From NCBI GenBank assembly GCA_013214355.1, contig JABSSL010000004.1, positions 1 through 64,000 of the forward strand: DNA of 64,000 nucleotides. The letters run 5' to 3'. The translations under genes were made by a program, and so were the position numbers. Origin of the DNA: Saprospiraceae bacterium. GTDB taxonomy: Bacteria; Bacteroidota; Bacteroidia; Chitinophagales; Saprospiraceae. The notes beneath the pieces are model-generated. The model had not been told where the DNA came from. It searched no databases and saw nothing but the letters and a program-made list of their open reading frames with translations. Shown here piece by piece: positions 50,780 through 59,476 of this stretch. Position 1 is the stretch's first letter. Each line of letters begins with the position of its first letter.

Positions 50780-52033
50780 ATGCAAAAGCGTTTCTTCTTT
50801 GCCTTCTTTGTACTCTCTCTTATCCTTTCGTCCAAGCTCAAGGCTCAAGTAGCCCTATTCGGGGTATTAGAGGATGCCAACACAAAAGAGCCTATTCCTT
50901 ATGCCAATATCTTTTTTCAGTCTAACCAGGCACGTGGGGTAATCTCGAATCAGAATGGCGAATTCCTCATCAATATCTATGAGCAAGATCGTTCTGATCA
51001 ATTGGTGATAACTCAACTCGGATACGAAAATTATCGACTCAATTTAAGAGATCTCTCCGCCGACACAGTCCGTATTCAATTGACTCCTAGCTTTCATGCC
51101 CTGCAGGAAATTACAGTGGTCTCGGATCGAGGATTGAGAGGGATCATTCGGGAAGCGCTCAAGCGTATCCCACAGAACTATGGGACCAAGAAATATTTGC
51201 TAGAAGCCTTTTATCGGGAGTATTCGATCTCCGATTCGATCTATGCGGAGGTGATTGAGGCTTTTGTCAATATTCAAGATGGCCCCTACAAAAAGCCGAA
51301 GAAGAAGAGTAAAATGTTTTGGAATTCCATGCGCCGGAGTGATGATCAGCGGAATCTGCCAGATCGCTTGCAACGCGCAGATCAAAACCTGCTCTACGGC
51401 TTCTATGAAAGATCCAATCCCATACGTTTCCGCTTTTTTCACTTTGTGCAGCCAGGAATTGATGGATTTATGGATGGCTGTCATTTCTCCAATCGGGGGG
51501 AGTTTCTAGAAAAAGGAGATACCTTAATTCGAATTGGTTTTTTGCCTAAATGGTTCGATCGCTTTGATGATGAATTTAAGGAAGAGTTTGGCTTTGGGGA
51601 GATCTTGATCAATAAATCGGACTTTGGCATCATAAAAATTAGCAGGGGAGACTCCAAAGGAGGTGTTTTCAATGAGGCTATCTATGAAAAAGAGGGTGGT
51701 AAATATTTCCTGAAGAGTTTGCAGCGTGCTCTTGCTCTTCGATACGATAATCGGACACGCTACTATCGCAACACTCGACAGCTTCATATCTACCGAGTAC
51801 ATCCTATAGCCGCTAAAGTCAAGAAAAAAGGCAAACGCTTACCTCGCTACAAACAACTTCGGGAGATGAAGTACCAATATGATCCTAGTATCTGGGAAGA
51901 CAATCCATTTATGGTCGAGCTCCCGGCACAGGAGGCCTTGGAGGCGGATCTTAGCCGAATAAAGAAGATGGAGGATCAATTTCGTGAAAATGCAAAAAAA
52001 GTGAAACCAGTTGAAGAGGAAGGTGGGAGATAG
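50780..52033 (+). CDS. Secreted carboxypeptidase-regulatory-like protein
   Basis: A 417-residue secreted protein. Signal peptide at ~1-22 (LSLILSSKLKAQ). Residues ~25-110 form a CarboxypepD_reg-like beta domain (LFGVLEDANTKEPIPYANIF, NQNGEFLINIYE, LVITQLGYENYRLNL), the module that starts many TonB-dependent receptors. The remaining ~300 residues (LKRIPQNYGTKKYLLEAFYR, ...) have no named family and no plug or barrel, and end in a Lys-rich, charged tail. Role unknown; binding of a partner or polysaccharide at the cell surface is a guess. Confidence 0.7.
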   Translation: MQKRFFFAFFVLSLILSSKLKAQVALFGVLEDANTKEPIPYANIFFQSNQARGVISNQNGEFLINIYEQDRSDQLVITQLGYENYRLNLRDLSADTVRIQLTPSFHALQEITVVSDRGLRGIIREALKRIPQNYGTKKYLLEAFYREYSISDSIYAEVIEAFVNIQDGPYKKPKKKSKMFWNSMRRSDDQRNLPDRLQRADQNLLYGFYERSNPIRFRFFHFVQPGIDGFMDGCHFSNRGEFLEKGDTLIRIGFLPKWFDRFDDEFKEEFGFGEILINKSDFGIIKISRGDSKGGVFNEAIYEKEGGKYFLKSLQRALALRYDNRTRYYRNTRQLHIYRVHPIAAKVKKKGKRLPRYKQLREMKYQYDPSIWEDNPFMVELPAQEALEADLSRIKKMEDQFRENAKKVKPVEEEGGR

Positions 52034-52208
52034 GGCAGCGCTCAGTTAGATCTAATGCTTCGGCCATCTGAAGGCGAATGGAAAAGAGAAATGACCGGCT
52101 ATCAACTTTTGACGGAAAAACACTACTTTTTCCGTTTCTCGACTATTTCCTTACCAGTCTTTGGCCCATCTTTGTATCAGTAGATAAAGAACCATAAATA
52201 CAAAGTTC

Positions 52209-53081
52209 ATGATCCTAATCCCACAACGGTTGTTCGAAGATAAACATGTGAAAGTGATTCTCCGGGATGGCAATATAGCGATTCTTACCAAATCATTGGA
52301 CCAACCGATTGTGAATAGGCAAGGATATATTTCTAATCATGTCATATCCATCGTCCTGGCGGGAGAACAGCATATCTGCACCTATGATGATGAGTTGATA
52401 AAGGTGTATCCGAATGAATTACTGTTTATCCCTAGAGGTCTGTACTATGTTTCGGATCTGATGCCTAAGGGAGGGGATTTCAGAAGCTTACTATTCTATT
52501 TTGACGATGAGCTTATTCATTCATTTTTAGCCAATAGCAAAGTTACCTCCTTTGGTAAAGAAGAGGTGCCCAGCTACCTCAAATTGGGGGCCGTTCCCAT
52601 GATGAATGTATTTGCTGAAACTTTGCTTCAGATCTACGATAATCAGGTAGTCAGAGACCGTCAACTCTTGCGATTGAAGTTGCTGGAAATGCTACACCTT
52701 ATAAATACGCTGGTACCGGAGCAACAGCTAGCTGATTTTCTTTTCCGCTTGACTTTGCCCAAAAAGCGGAGGATTAAAGACCTTATGGAAAAGAACTATG
52801 ATAAGCCGCTGAAGATTGAAGATTATGCCTACTTATCAGGAAGGAGTATCAGCTCTTTTCGCCGGGATTTCAAGTCCTTCTATCAAACTACCCCACAACA
52901 ATGGTTGAAAGATCGACGCTTAGATAAGGCGGTTCAGTTGCTGTCCAAACAGGAGTTTTCCGTTAGTTCTCTAGCCTATGAGGTGGGCTACGAAAATACC
53001 TCCTATTTTATCAAAGAATTCAAAAAGAAAGTGGGGCAATCACCCAAACAATATATTCTTTCAAATCGACAAAAGCCTTGA
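52209..53081 (+). CDS. AraC-family transcriptional regulator
   Basis: A 290-residue regulator with an N-terminal AraC-binding-like cupin region (IVLAGEQHICTYDDELIKVY, NELLFIPRGLYYVSD) and a C-terminal double HTH (~190-285: IKDLMEKNYDKPLKIEDYAY, ISSFRRDFKSFYQTTPQQWL, VSSLAYEVGYENTSYFIKEF). It is followed by the dehydrogenase-like gene 78 bp downstream on the same strand; that gene may be its target, but a hairpin separates them. Confidence 0.92.
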   Translation: MILIPQRLFEDKHVKVILRDGNIAILTKSLDQPIVNRQGYISNHVISIVLAGEQHICTYDDELIKVYPNELLFIPRGLYYVSDLMPKGGDFRSLLFYFDDELIHSFLANSKVTSFGKEEVPSYLKLGAVPMMNVFAETLLQIYDNQVVRDRQLLRLKLLEMLHLINTLVPEQQLADFLFRLTLPKKRRIKDLMEKNYDKPLKIEDYAYLSGRSISSFRRDFKSFYQTTPQQWLKDRRLDKAVQLLSKQEFSVSSLAYEVGYENTSYFIKEFKKKVGQSPKQYILSNRQKP

Positions 53082-53083
53082 GC

Positions 53084-53122
53084 CTTAGACTTCCGGAATC
53101 TTTAAGACTTCGGAAGCCTAAG
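53084..53122 (+). terminator. Hairpin after AraC gene (CTTCCG type)
   Basis: CTTAGACTTCCG (53084-53095) pairs with CGGAAGCCTAAG (53111-53122) with one A-C mismatch over 12 bp and a 15-nt loop, directly after the AraC stop. It shares the CTTCCG/CGGAAG core with the hairpins at 14084 and 30521. No T run follows. Confidence 0.5.
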
Positions 53123-53158
53123 AAGCAGGACTCAATTCAAACATTTCAAATAAGAACA

Positions 53159-54037
53159 ATGAAGATTACCTTTATTGGCCTCGGCATCATGGGAAGCCGG
53201 ATGGCCTCGAATCTAATACAGCATGGTGCGGATCTAACCGTATACAATCGTAGCAAGGAAGCCGTCAAGCTGCTAGTTGACCAAGGAGCTAAAACAGCAG
53301 AAACGATACAAGAAGCCGTTAAAGAAGCCGATCTTGTATTCAGTATGCTATCAACCCCGGAAGTTGTGCAAGCGATCTTTTTTGGTGTAGAAGGAGCACT
53401 AGCAAGCATGAAAGAAGGAGCGCTTTGGATAGATTGTACAACGGTGAATCCCTCTTTTACGGCTGCGGCAGCGACCGAAGCTGGGCGATACAACATAGAT
53501 TTCATGGATGCTCCTGTGGCGGGCACCAAGCCGCATGCAGAAAAAGCAGAATTGGCCTTCTTTGTAGGGGGAAAGGCGGATCAACTGGACAAGGTCAGAC
53601 CTTACTTGGAGCAAATGGGAAATAGGGTGATGCACACGGGGGAAATGGGGAAGGGAGCAGCGTTCAAGATGCTAGTAAATATTATGCTTGCTCAATCTAT
53701 GCTTATTTTTTCTGAAGCAACACTGCTTGGGGAAAGGATGGGGTTTTCCAAGGATTTTTTGCTTAATACCCTACCGAATCTTGTGGTGTCAGCTCCTTTT
53801 ACCAAATTTAAAGCAGAGATGGTAAGACAGGACAACTATGAGGTTCAGTTTCCCTTGGAATGGATGCACAAAGATCTACACTTGGCAGCAGTTACCGCAT
53901 ATGAGCTCAATCACCCCCTATACTTGGCCAACCTCACCAAGGAAGTCTTTGCCGAAGCCCGGCGCAAAGGTTTCGGCCGCTTAGATTTCGCGGGCATTCA
54001 TCGGTTTCTGGAAGAGCAAAGCCAAGCTCAAGCCTAA
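53159..54037 (+). CDS. 3-hydroxyisobutyrate dehydrogenase-like enzyme
   Basis: NAD(P)-dependent beta-hydroxyacid dehydrogenase, about 292 residues from the ATG at 53159 (an upstream frame overlaps the AraC end). Rossmann motif FIGLGIMGSRMASNLIQ at the N-terminus; substrate-binding signature DAPVAGTKPHAEKAELAFFV; catalytic Lys in GKGAAFKMLVNIMLAQS. Members reduce or oxidise small hydroxyacids (glyoxylate, tartronate semialdehyde, 3-hydroxyisobutyrate); the specific substrate cannot be read from sequence. Its neighbour upstream is an AraC regulator. Confidence 0.9.
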   Translation: MKITFIGLGIMGSRMASNLIQHGADLTVYNRSKEAVKLLVDQGAKTAETIQEAVKEADLVFSMLSTPEVVQAIFFGVEGALASMKEGALWIDCTTVNPSFTAAAATEAGRYNIDFMDAPVAGTKPHAEKAELAFFVGGKADQLDKVRPYLEQMGNRVMHTGEMGKGAAFKMLVNIMLAQSMLIFSEATLLGERMGFSKDFLLNTLPNLVVSAPFTKFKAEMVRQDNYEVQFPLEWMHKDLHLAAVTAYELNHPLYLANLTKEVFAEARRKGFGRLDFAGIHRFLEEQSQAQA

Positions 54038-54162
54038 AAACAAAAAATAGGTGGGGTAAAATCATGAACTCGTTAATACAAATGAATGGGTTTTGCTATT
54101 TTGAGGGGCAAGCTGCTAATCTGGTAACTTGCCGCTTAAAACTTTGAACAAATCCGTTTAGT

Positions 54163-55617
54163 ATGAAATCAACGCGATACATCGGTCTCCTGCTGCTGAT
54201 GGTGTTATTCGGTTGTAAAACAGACGATTCGAGTCAATCTACCCACTGGGCAATTACCAACGTTACAGTTATTGATAGCAAGCAAAATCGACTGGATCAA
54301 CAAACCGTCCTGGTCAATGGAAACAAAATTGAGCAGGTAGGGCCAACGGCAGAAATAGATCTCCCTGAGTCCGTCCAGCTAATCGATGGAACTGGAAAGT
54401 TTTTGATCCCGGGACTGTGGGATGCGCATGTGCACTTGACCTATGATGAAGACATCGGACCTTCTATGTTCAAACTCTTTATGGTTAATGGAGTGACTAG
54501 CATCCGAGATACGGGTGGTCAATTGGATCTCATGCAGCCGTACCGAGAGGAGGCCCAGGCAAATCCGACGGGAATACCGAGATTGAAATTTTCGGGACCG
54601 CTCTTGGATGGCCTCCCGCGCGTGTATGACGGTAGCACGCCCTTCCGTCCCAACCTCTCTGTGGGAATCAGGACAGCAAACCAAGCCAGAAATAGAGTGA
54701 ATGAACTCGCGGCGGCTGGTGTGGATCTAATCAAAGCTTATGAAATGCTACAGCCGGAAATACTGGAGGCTGTCTTAGAAGCTGCTGCCAAGAAAGGCCT
54801 ACCCGTTACCGGGCATGTTCCTTTAAGTACCGATGTGATTACCGCTTCCAACGCAGGGCTTCGGAGTATAGAGCATATGCGCAATTTAGAAATGTCCTGC
54901 ACCTTGGATTGGGAAAAGTTGATGGAAACACGTCGCAAGGAATTGAAAGCTGGGATTCGGGAAGCGGGGGGAGATCTGCGCAGCAGACTACATCAATTGC
55001 AGCGTACCTACGCAATTGAAAATCAAGACTCAGCAATCCGGGCAAAAGTATTGGGGACGCTCGCTAAGAATAATACCTGGTTAGTTCCAACGTTGGCAAT
55101 TCTGGCTTTTCGTGAAAATCGAGTGTATGCGCGTCCGGATTGGCGCGAAAAGTTTAAGTATCTGCCAGATTCTATTGGCTCTCGCTGGCTTGTGAACGCA
55201 AAGCGCTTGGCTAAATTGCCATTAGATTCGGCGGGTATCAAATTTGCCAATTGGGGGTATGATATGGTTGGCCGCTTACCAGAAGCTGGCGTAGGGATTA
55301 TGGCGGGGACGGATACACCCATTGCTTTCTTGACTCCTGGTTTTAGTCTACACGAAGAACTTCGCCTATTGGTCAATAGTGGTTTGACGCCGCTCCAGGC
55401 TCTGGAAGCGGCTACGGTTAAGCCTGCCGAGTATTTTAATATGCAGGATGAATTGGGAACAGTTGTAGCAGGTAAAATAGCAGACCTGCTATTGCTAGAT
55501 GCCAATCCATTAGACGATATCGAAAATACGCAGCGAATACGAGCCGTGATCAAGGATGGATACTTGCATGATCGGACGAAGCTGGATACTTGGCTACAAG
55601 AATTGGAGGGATCGTAG
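54163..55617 (+). CDS. Amidohydrolase-family lipoprotein
   Basis: Metal-dependent amidohydrolase of 484 residues, exported as a lipoprotein (signal ending LMVLFGCK; Cys ~19). Metal-binding landmarks in order: GLWDAHVHLT (HxH), LPVTGHVPLS (His), GLRSIEHMRN (His) and IMAGTDTP (Asp), in the TIM barrel; the N- and C-terminal parts form the usual beta sandwich (LIDGTGKFLIPG, GKIADLLLLDANPLDDI). Imidazolonepropionase- or prolidase-like relatives are common in Bacteroidota; substrate unknown. Confidence 0.88.
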   Translation: MKSTRYIGLLLLMVLFGCKTDDSSQSTHWAITNVTVIDSKQNRLDQQTVLVNGNKIEQVGPTAEIDLPESVQLIDGTGKFLIPGLWDAHVHLTYDEDIGPSMFKLFMVNGVTSIRDTGGQLDLMQPYREEAQANPTGIPRLKFSGPLLDGLPRVYDGSTPFRPNLSVGIRTANQARNRVNELAAAGVDLIKAYEMLQPEILEAVLEAAAKKGLPVTGHVPLSTDVITASNAGLRSIEHMRNLEMSCTLDWEKLMETRRKELKAGIREAGGDLRSRLHQLQRTYAIENQDSAIRAKVLGTLAKNNTWLVPTLAILAFRENRVYARPDWREKFKYLPDSIGSRWLVNAKRLAKLPLDSAGIKFANWGYDMVGRLPEAGVGIMAGTDTPIAFLTPGFSLHEELRLLVNSGLTPLQALEAATVKPAEYFNMQDELGTVVAGKIADLLLLDANPLDDIENTQRIRAVIKDGYLHDRTKLDTWLQELEGS

Positions 55618-55784
55618 CTTGGTACTTTGCTAGGGTAGGCCGTTGGAGAGTATATGTTGATCATCGTATTTACTGTAGCTAGTGCCAGGGGATGAAGGGA
55701 TAAATAAGATCAATTACTGTTGTCGCATCACTTAAGTCTCGTACCCCTTGACTTAATGGGATCCTTAGGCTAAATTGTTCGCCT

Positions 55785-56570
55785 ATGGACTTACCGCTGT
55801 ATCAAGTTGATGCCTTTACCAACCGGTTATTTTCAGGCAATCCTGCCGCTGTTTGTATCCTAGAGGAATGGTTGCCCTCAGAGCAAATGTTGCAAATTGC
55901 ACAGGAGAACAATTTGGCCGAAACGGCCTTTTGTTTAGTTCAAGACGATACCTTTTTTATTAAATGGTTTACCCCTGAAATAGAAATGGATCTTTGTGGT
56001 CATGCCACCTTAGCAACGGCGCATGTCCTGTTTCAATACCATTATCCTGGGCGTGACGTGCTTGCTTTCCAATCTAATAGTGGGGAATTGCTAGTGAGGA
56101 GATTGAAAGATTGGTATCAACTAGATTTTCCCTCCCGCCCACCACAACCGGCGGAGCTGCCAGCGGTAATCTTGGAAGGGATCGGTCTAAGTCCCAAGGA
56201 GGTCTGGAAGGCAAGAGACTATGTTTTGCTATACGAAACTCAGGAGCAGGTTGAATCCATACAACCTAAGGTAGCTTTACTCAACACGATTAATATCGAT
56301 CCCGGTGGCATCATCGTGACTGCCCCTGGCGATGAAGTAGATTTTGTTTCTCGCTTCTTTACTCCGCAAGCTTCAATTTTCGAAGATCCTGTAACTGGTT
56401 CGGCTCATTGCAGTTTGATTCCTTTCTGGCGCCAACGATTGAAAAAGGATAAAATGATGGCGCATCAAATCTCCAGTCGTGGAGGTGTGCTGAAAGTGGA
56501 GGACAAAGGTGAGCGCGTGTTGATTAGTGGTCAAGCCGCAACTTATTTACAGGCAACGATTACGATCTAG
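55785..56570 (+). CDS. PhzF-family isomerase/epimerase
   Basis: A 261-residue protein of the PhzF family with the diaminopimelate-epimerase-like fold of two similar halves. Signs: YQVDAFTNRLFSGNPAAVCI at the start, the catalytic Glu in NNLAETAFCLV (E46), MDLCGHATLATAHVLFQY and, in the second half, FFTPQASIFEDPVTGSAHCS. These are the standard PhzF blocks. PhzF proper isomerises a phenazine precursor, but no phenazine genes are near, so a different small substrate is likely. No signal peptide. Confidence 0.9.
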   Translation: MDLPLYQVDAFTNRLFSGNPAAVCILEEWLPSEQMLQIAQENNLAETAFCLVQDDTFFIKWFTPEIEMDLCGHATLATAHVLFQYHYPGRDVLAFQSNSGELLVRRLKDWYQLDFPSRPPQPAELPAVILEGIGLSPKEVWKARDYVLLYETQEQVESIQPKVALLNTINIDPGGIIVTAPGDEVDFVSRFFTPQASIFEDPVTGSAHCSLIPFWRQRLKKDKMMAHQISSRGGVLKVEDKGERVLISGQAATYLQATITI

Positions 56571-56613
56571 GTTGGGAAATCCCCATCTCCATTATAATTG
56601 TCAACTGAATTTT

Positions 56614-57939
56614 ATGAAATACCTCTCTCTACTAACTTTGCTTTGTTGGGTGATGTACCCGTCTTATGGACAATCGACTCACCTTGGCGGTGCGGTTGAT
56701 ATCTCTTTTGAGAAAGGGCGACTAGAAAGCGAATTTGTACTAACAAATTTGCCCCAGCATGATCTTTCTCTGTCCTTCATGCTGCATAGTGATCTGACGA
56801 TAAAACGGATATCCTTGAATGATCAAAAGATCAGTTTTACGAAGACAAAAGAAGACTGCTATGATTGTAAAGTATATTCCATTGACTTCCCAAAAGCGCT
56901 AGAGCCTACCGATCGAATAAGTATTGAAACGGGGGGGAAATTCAAGACTTTTAAGCCGGGGCAAAACAAGAAAGATTACAAAGGTAATATTGTCAATAAC
57001 TATGGAATACTTAGGGCCAGCGAACAAGCCAAATGGTATCCTGTGATCATTAGCAAGGGGAAGAATCTACCTGCCTTTTTACGAAAGTATTCCTATACTT
57101 TTGATCTACGAGCAACTTGTGACTGCAAGAGTATCTACATTGGGAGGGGTGTCCCGCAAGCCAGTGGCGGTCACTTCGTTAGCAAGGAGTCTAGCAAGGA
57201 TATCATGCTAATTGCTGGAGACTACGAATGGAAGGAGGGAGAAAAAGCAATTTTTATCAATATAATGGAAGAAGGGCTGATTGCCCGTTTGGATAGTCTT
57301 TTTTCGTCCATCTCTGCTTACTACGAAGCCTATACGAAGATAGACATGCCTACCAAGTACGTCATGGCTCACCTGCCTTCTGATCACCCCCGCTGGGGAG
57401 GCTTTATGACTTACCCAACGATTGTCAATGTCCAAAAATCCATGGGAAACCGGAATCTATCGGCTTATCTTTCACATGAAGTAGCTCACTATCTTTTCGG
57501 GGATGTATACCAAGCGGAAGGAAATCTATTTTGGTTTTACCTAGAGTCGTTCGCAGAGTATTTTAGTTATAAATATCTGCTGCAGCATGATCCTGCCGCT
57601 ATGCGAGGGGACTATCGTAGGTTAAAGAGCATCAAAGATTTTGTTCGTCTTGATCAAGTTACGAAGTTTAGCCAGGTAACGAGTACCGCTAGATACATTA
57701 TTGGCCCCTTCCAATTATTAGCCTTGGAACACAGGATAGGGGAGGATAGGATGCTAGATTTAATTGCTGCTGTATTTCCTAAATTGAAGACTAGTGACGA
57801 TGGATATCGCGTGCTAATAGATAGCCTAAAAGAGATTGGACTTGAGGAGGATACCATAGCCAGCATTGAGGCAGAGCTATTCCACCACTTTGATCCCCTT
57901 AGCTATGATTTTGTGGAAACCCAGCTTCAGAAGAAGTAG
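56614..57939 (+). CDS. Secreted M1-like (gluzincin) metallopeptidase
   Basis: Zinc metallopeptidase-like protein, about 441 residues from ATG 56614 (the frame is open further upstream, overlapping the PhzF end). Signal peptide (LSLLTLLCWVMYPSYGQ). An N-terminal beta domain precedes the catalytic part: zinc motif YLSHEVAHYLFGD and, 18 residues after the motif, FYLESFAEYFSYKYL with the third-ligand Glu. No GxMEN motif was seen, so the exact subfamily is open. Cys pair CYDCK and CDCK in the N-terminal part. It ends 3 bp from the convergent VWA gene. Confidence 0.75.
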   Translation: MKYLSLLTLLCWVMYPSYGQSTHLGGAVDISFEKGRLESEFVLTNLPQHDLSLSFMLHSDLTIKRISLNDQKISFTKTKEDCYDCKVYSIDFPKALEPTDRISIETGGKFKTFKPGQNKKDYKGNIVNNYGILRASEQAKWYPVIISKGKNLPAFLRKYSYTFDLRATCDCKSIYIGRGVPQASGGHFVSKESSKDIMLIAGDYEWKEGEKAIFINIMEEGLIARLDSLFSSISAYYEAYTKIDMPTKYVMAHLPSDHPRWGGFMTYPTIVNVQKSMGNRNLSAYLSHEVAHYLFGDVYQAEGNLFWFYLESFAEYFSYKYLLQHDPAAMRGDYRRLKSIKDFVRLDQVTKFSQVTSTARYIIGPFQLLALEHRIGEDRMLDLIAAVFPKLKTSDDGYRVLIDSLKEIGLEEDTIASIEAELFHHFDPLSYDFVETQLQKK

Positions 57940-57942
57940 CTT

Positions 57943-59358
57943 CTAGTCAGTATTGATGTTCTGATTGATGGCCTTCAGTACTTTGAGTAATTCCCTTTTA
58001 TGTGGCACTAGTATCAAATTCCCTAGGGTTTTATTAGTGGTTTCCATTAGATCATTCACATCTGGATTTCGAACCAGGTTTTGTTTGATGATAGTAGGAA
58101 TGGTTAAAGACAGACTGCTAAGCGAACGTTTGCCAAACTCAGGCTCGATCTTTAGATAAATGGCCAGTTGTAAAGCTTCCCCCAATAGAGGATTTGTAAT
58201 CTTACCACTTGAGTTTATCGCATTAGTGCCCGGGCGACAGCTGGTGCTCACTTTCTGGTTTCCTCTTTTTAATCCTGAGATCCGAGTACCTTGGTAGGGC
58301 ATCCATTTGGCTAAACATCTAGCATCTTTTTTCTCAATGGTTAAGGTGGTACTGTTGAACCCTAACACGAGCGGCTCTTCTTCCAGTGCTTGTTCAAGTG
58401 GTTTGGTGGCTGACTTTTCCAGTATTTGTACACAAGAACTGGAATTACCTCGTTGGTCAGTAGCAGTCCAGGTTCGGTTTATCTGGCAATTCCAGTTACA
58501 ATTCCCTTCCCCAACAGCATCTTCATAGGTGATGTCAAGCTGACTATCACAATTATCCGTAGCAGTCGCTTTACCAGTACGCGAGGGATCCATACTAGTG
58601 GTAACCTTCCTTCTTGCCGGACATTTAATTACGGGATGAATTTGATCTATAGCTACCGATGCTAATTCAACCATACATTCATTTAGGCCATTGAAGCTTT
58701 CTAACATCCAGTCCGCTTGCTCAATTAAAGAAGCATCCCCTTTGATTTGTCGAGGTCCGGTTAATTCACTGATTCTATCGATGGGTAGATCAGCTACGGT
58801 ATTTCCAAGAATCACTGCGAAGAGGAAGGTGCCACGCCTTTTGAGATTACAAGCTGCAGTGCGGATATTTTCCCGTTCGGGGATTTTACCATCGGTTATG
58901 AAGTATACAATATCAGCAGGGTTACGGGATTGTAAAGATTGTAAGGCGCTGGAAAAACGAGTAGCTCCTCCTCTAAAATTTAGGTTCTTTATGGGCGTGA
59001 GTCGACTCTTGAAGGAGCTGCTCTTGACATCGGTAGAGGCCATTACGGTTCTAACGAGGTTAGCAAAGCTGTAGACACCCAGTTTTACCTGATTTCGTTC
59101 ATTGATCTTTTCTGCTAATTCTGTGGCATAGGCTATCGTTGCTTCACGGATTAGCGCTTGCTGGGCATCGGTGACCGAGCCTGATTCATCGATCATGATT
59201 GCAATTTTCAGTGGCTTCTGAGGACTCCGAGCCAGGCAACCAGGAAAATTTGGATTCCGGCAACTAGATTGAGCCTGCGCTACTGGGGGGACCATGATAG
59301 CTAGGAATAGTAGGTTGAACAGGAGTTGTTTCAACTGGACTGAAGGGGCGTAGGTCAT
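57943..59358 (-). CDS. Secreted VWA-domain protein with HYR-like domain
   Basis: A 471-residue secreted protein. Signal peptide ~1-30 (LLFNLLFLAIMVPPVAQAQ). A von Willebrand factor A domain (~50-225) has the MIDAS metal site IMIDESGSVTDAQ (DxSxS), a GGATRFSSAL Thr and a FITDGKIPE Asp. A Cys-rich Ig/HYR-like domain follows (~250-330: GKATATDNCDSQLDITYEDA, INRTWTATDQRGNSSSC). The C-terminal ~150 residues are helical and unassigned. Probably an adhesion or matrix protein at the cell surface. No T9SS sorting domain was seen. Confidence 0.82.
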   Translation of the reverse strand: MTYAPSVQLKQLLFNLLFLAIMVPPVAQAQSSCRNPNFPGCLARSPQKPLKIAIMIDESGSVTDAQQALIREATIAYATELAEKINERNQVKLGVYSFANLVRTVMASTDVKSSSFKSRLTPIKNLNFRGGATRFSSALQSLQSRNPADIVYFITDGKIPERENIRTAACNLKRRGTFLFAVILGNTVADLPIDRISELTGPRQIKGDASLIEQADWMLESFNGLNECMVELASVAIDQIHPVIKCPARRKVTTSMDPSRTGKATATDNCDSQLDITYEDAVGEGNCNWNCQINRTWTATDQRGNSSSCVQILEKSATKPLEQALEEEPLVLGFNSTTLTIEKKDARCLAKWMPYQGTRISGLKRGNQKVSTSCRPGTNAINSSGKITNPLLGEALQLAIYLKIEPEFGKRSLSSLSLTIPTIIKQNLVRNPDVNDLMETTNKTLGNLILVPHKRELLKVLKAINQNINTD

Positions 59359-59476
59359 AGGTCTTTGGGTTATAAGTGGGAGAGCTCCACCAACATTGCC
59401 TGATGGAGCACTCTACTTCATCAACATTCCCATGTGGGAACTAGACAAATAAACCAATATTTTAGGATTTCAGCAC

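Noticed and set aside
53078-53158. TTG start at 53078 for the dehydrogenase-like gene
   Set aside because: It would add 27 residues across the hairpin; the Rossmann motif starts right after the ATG at 53159, as in the family.
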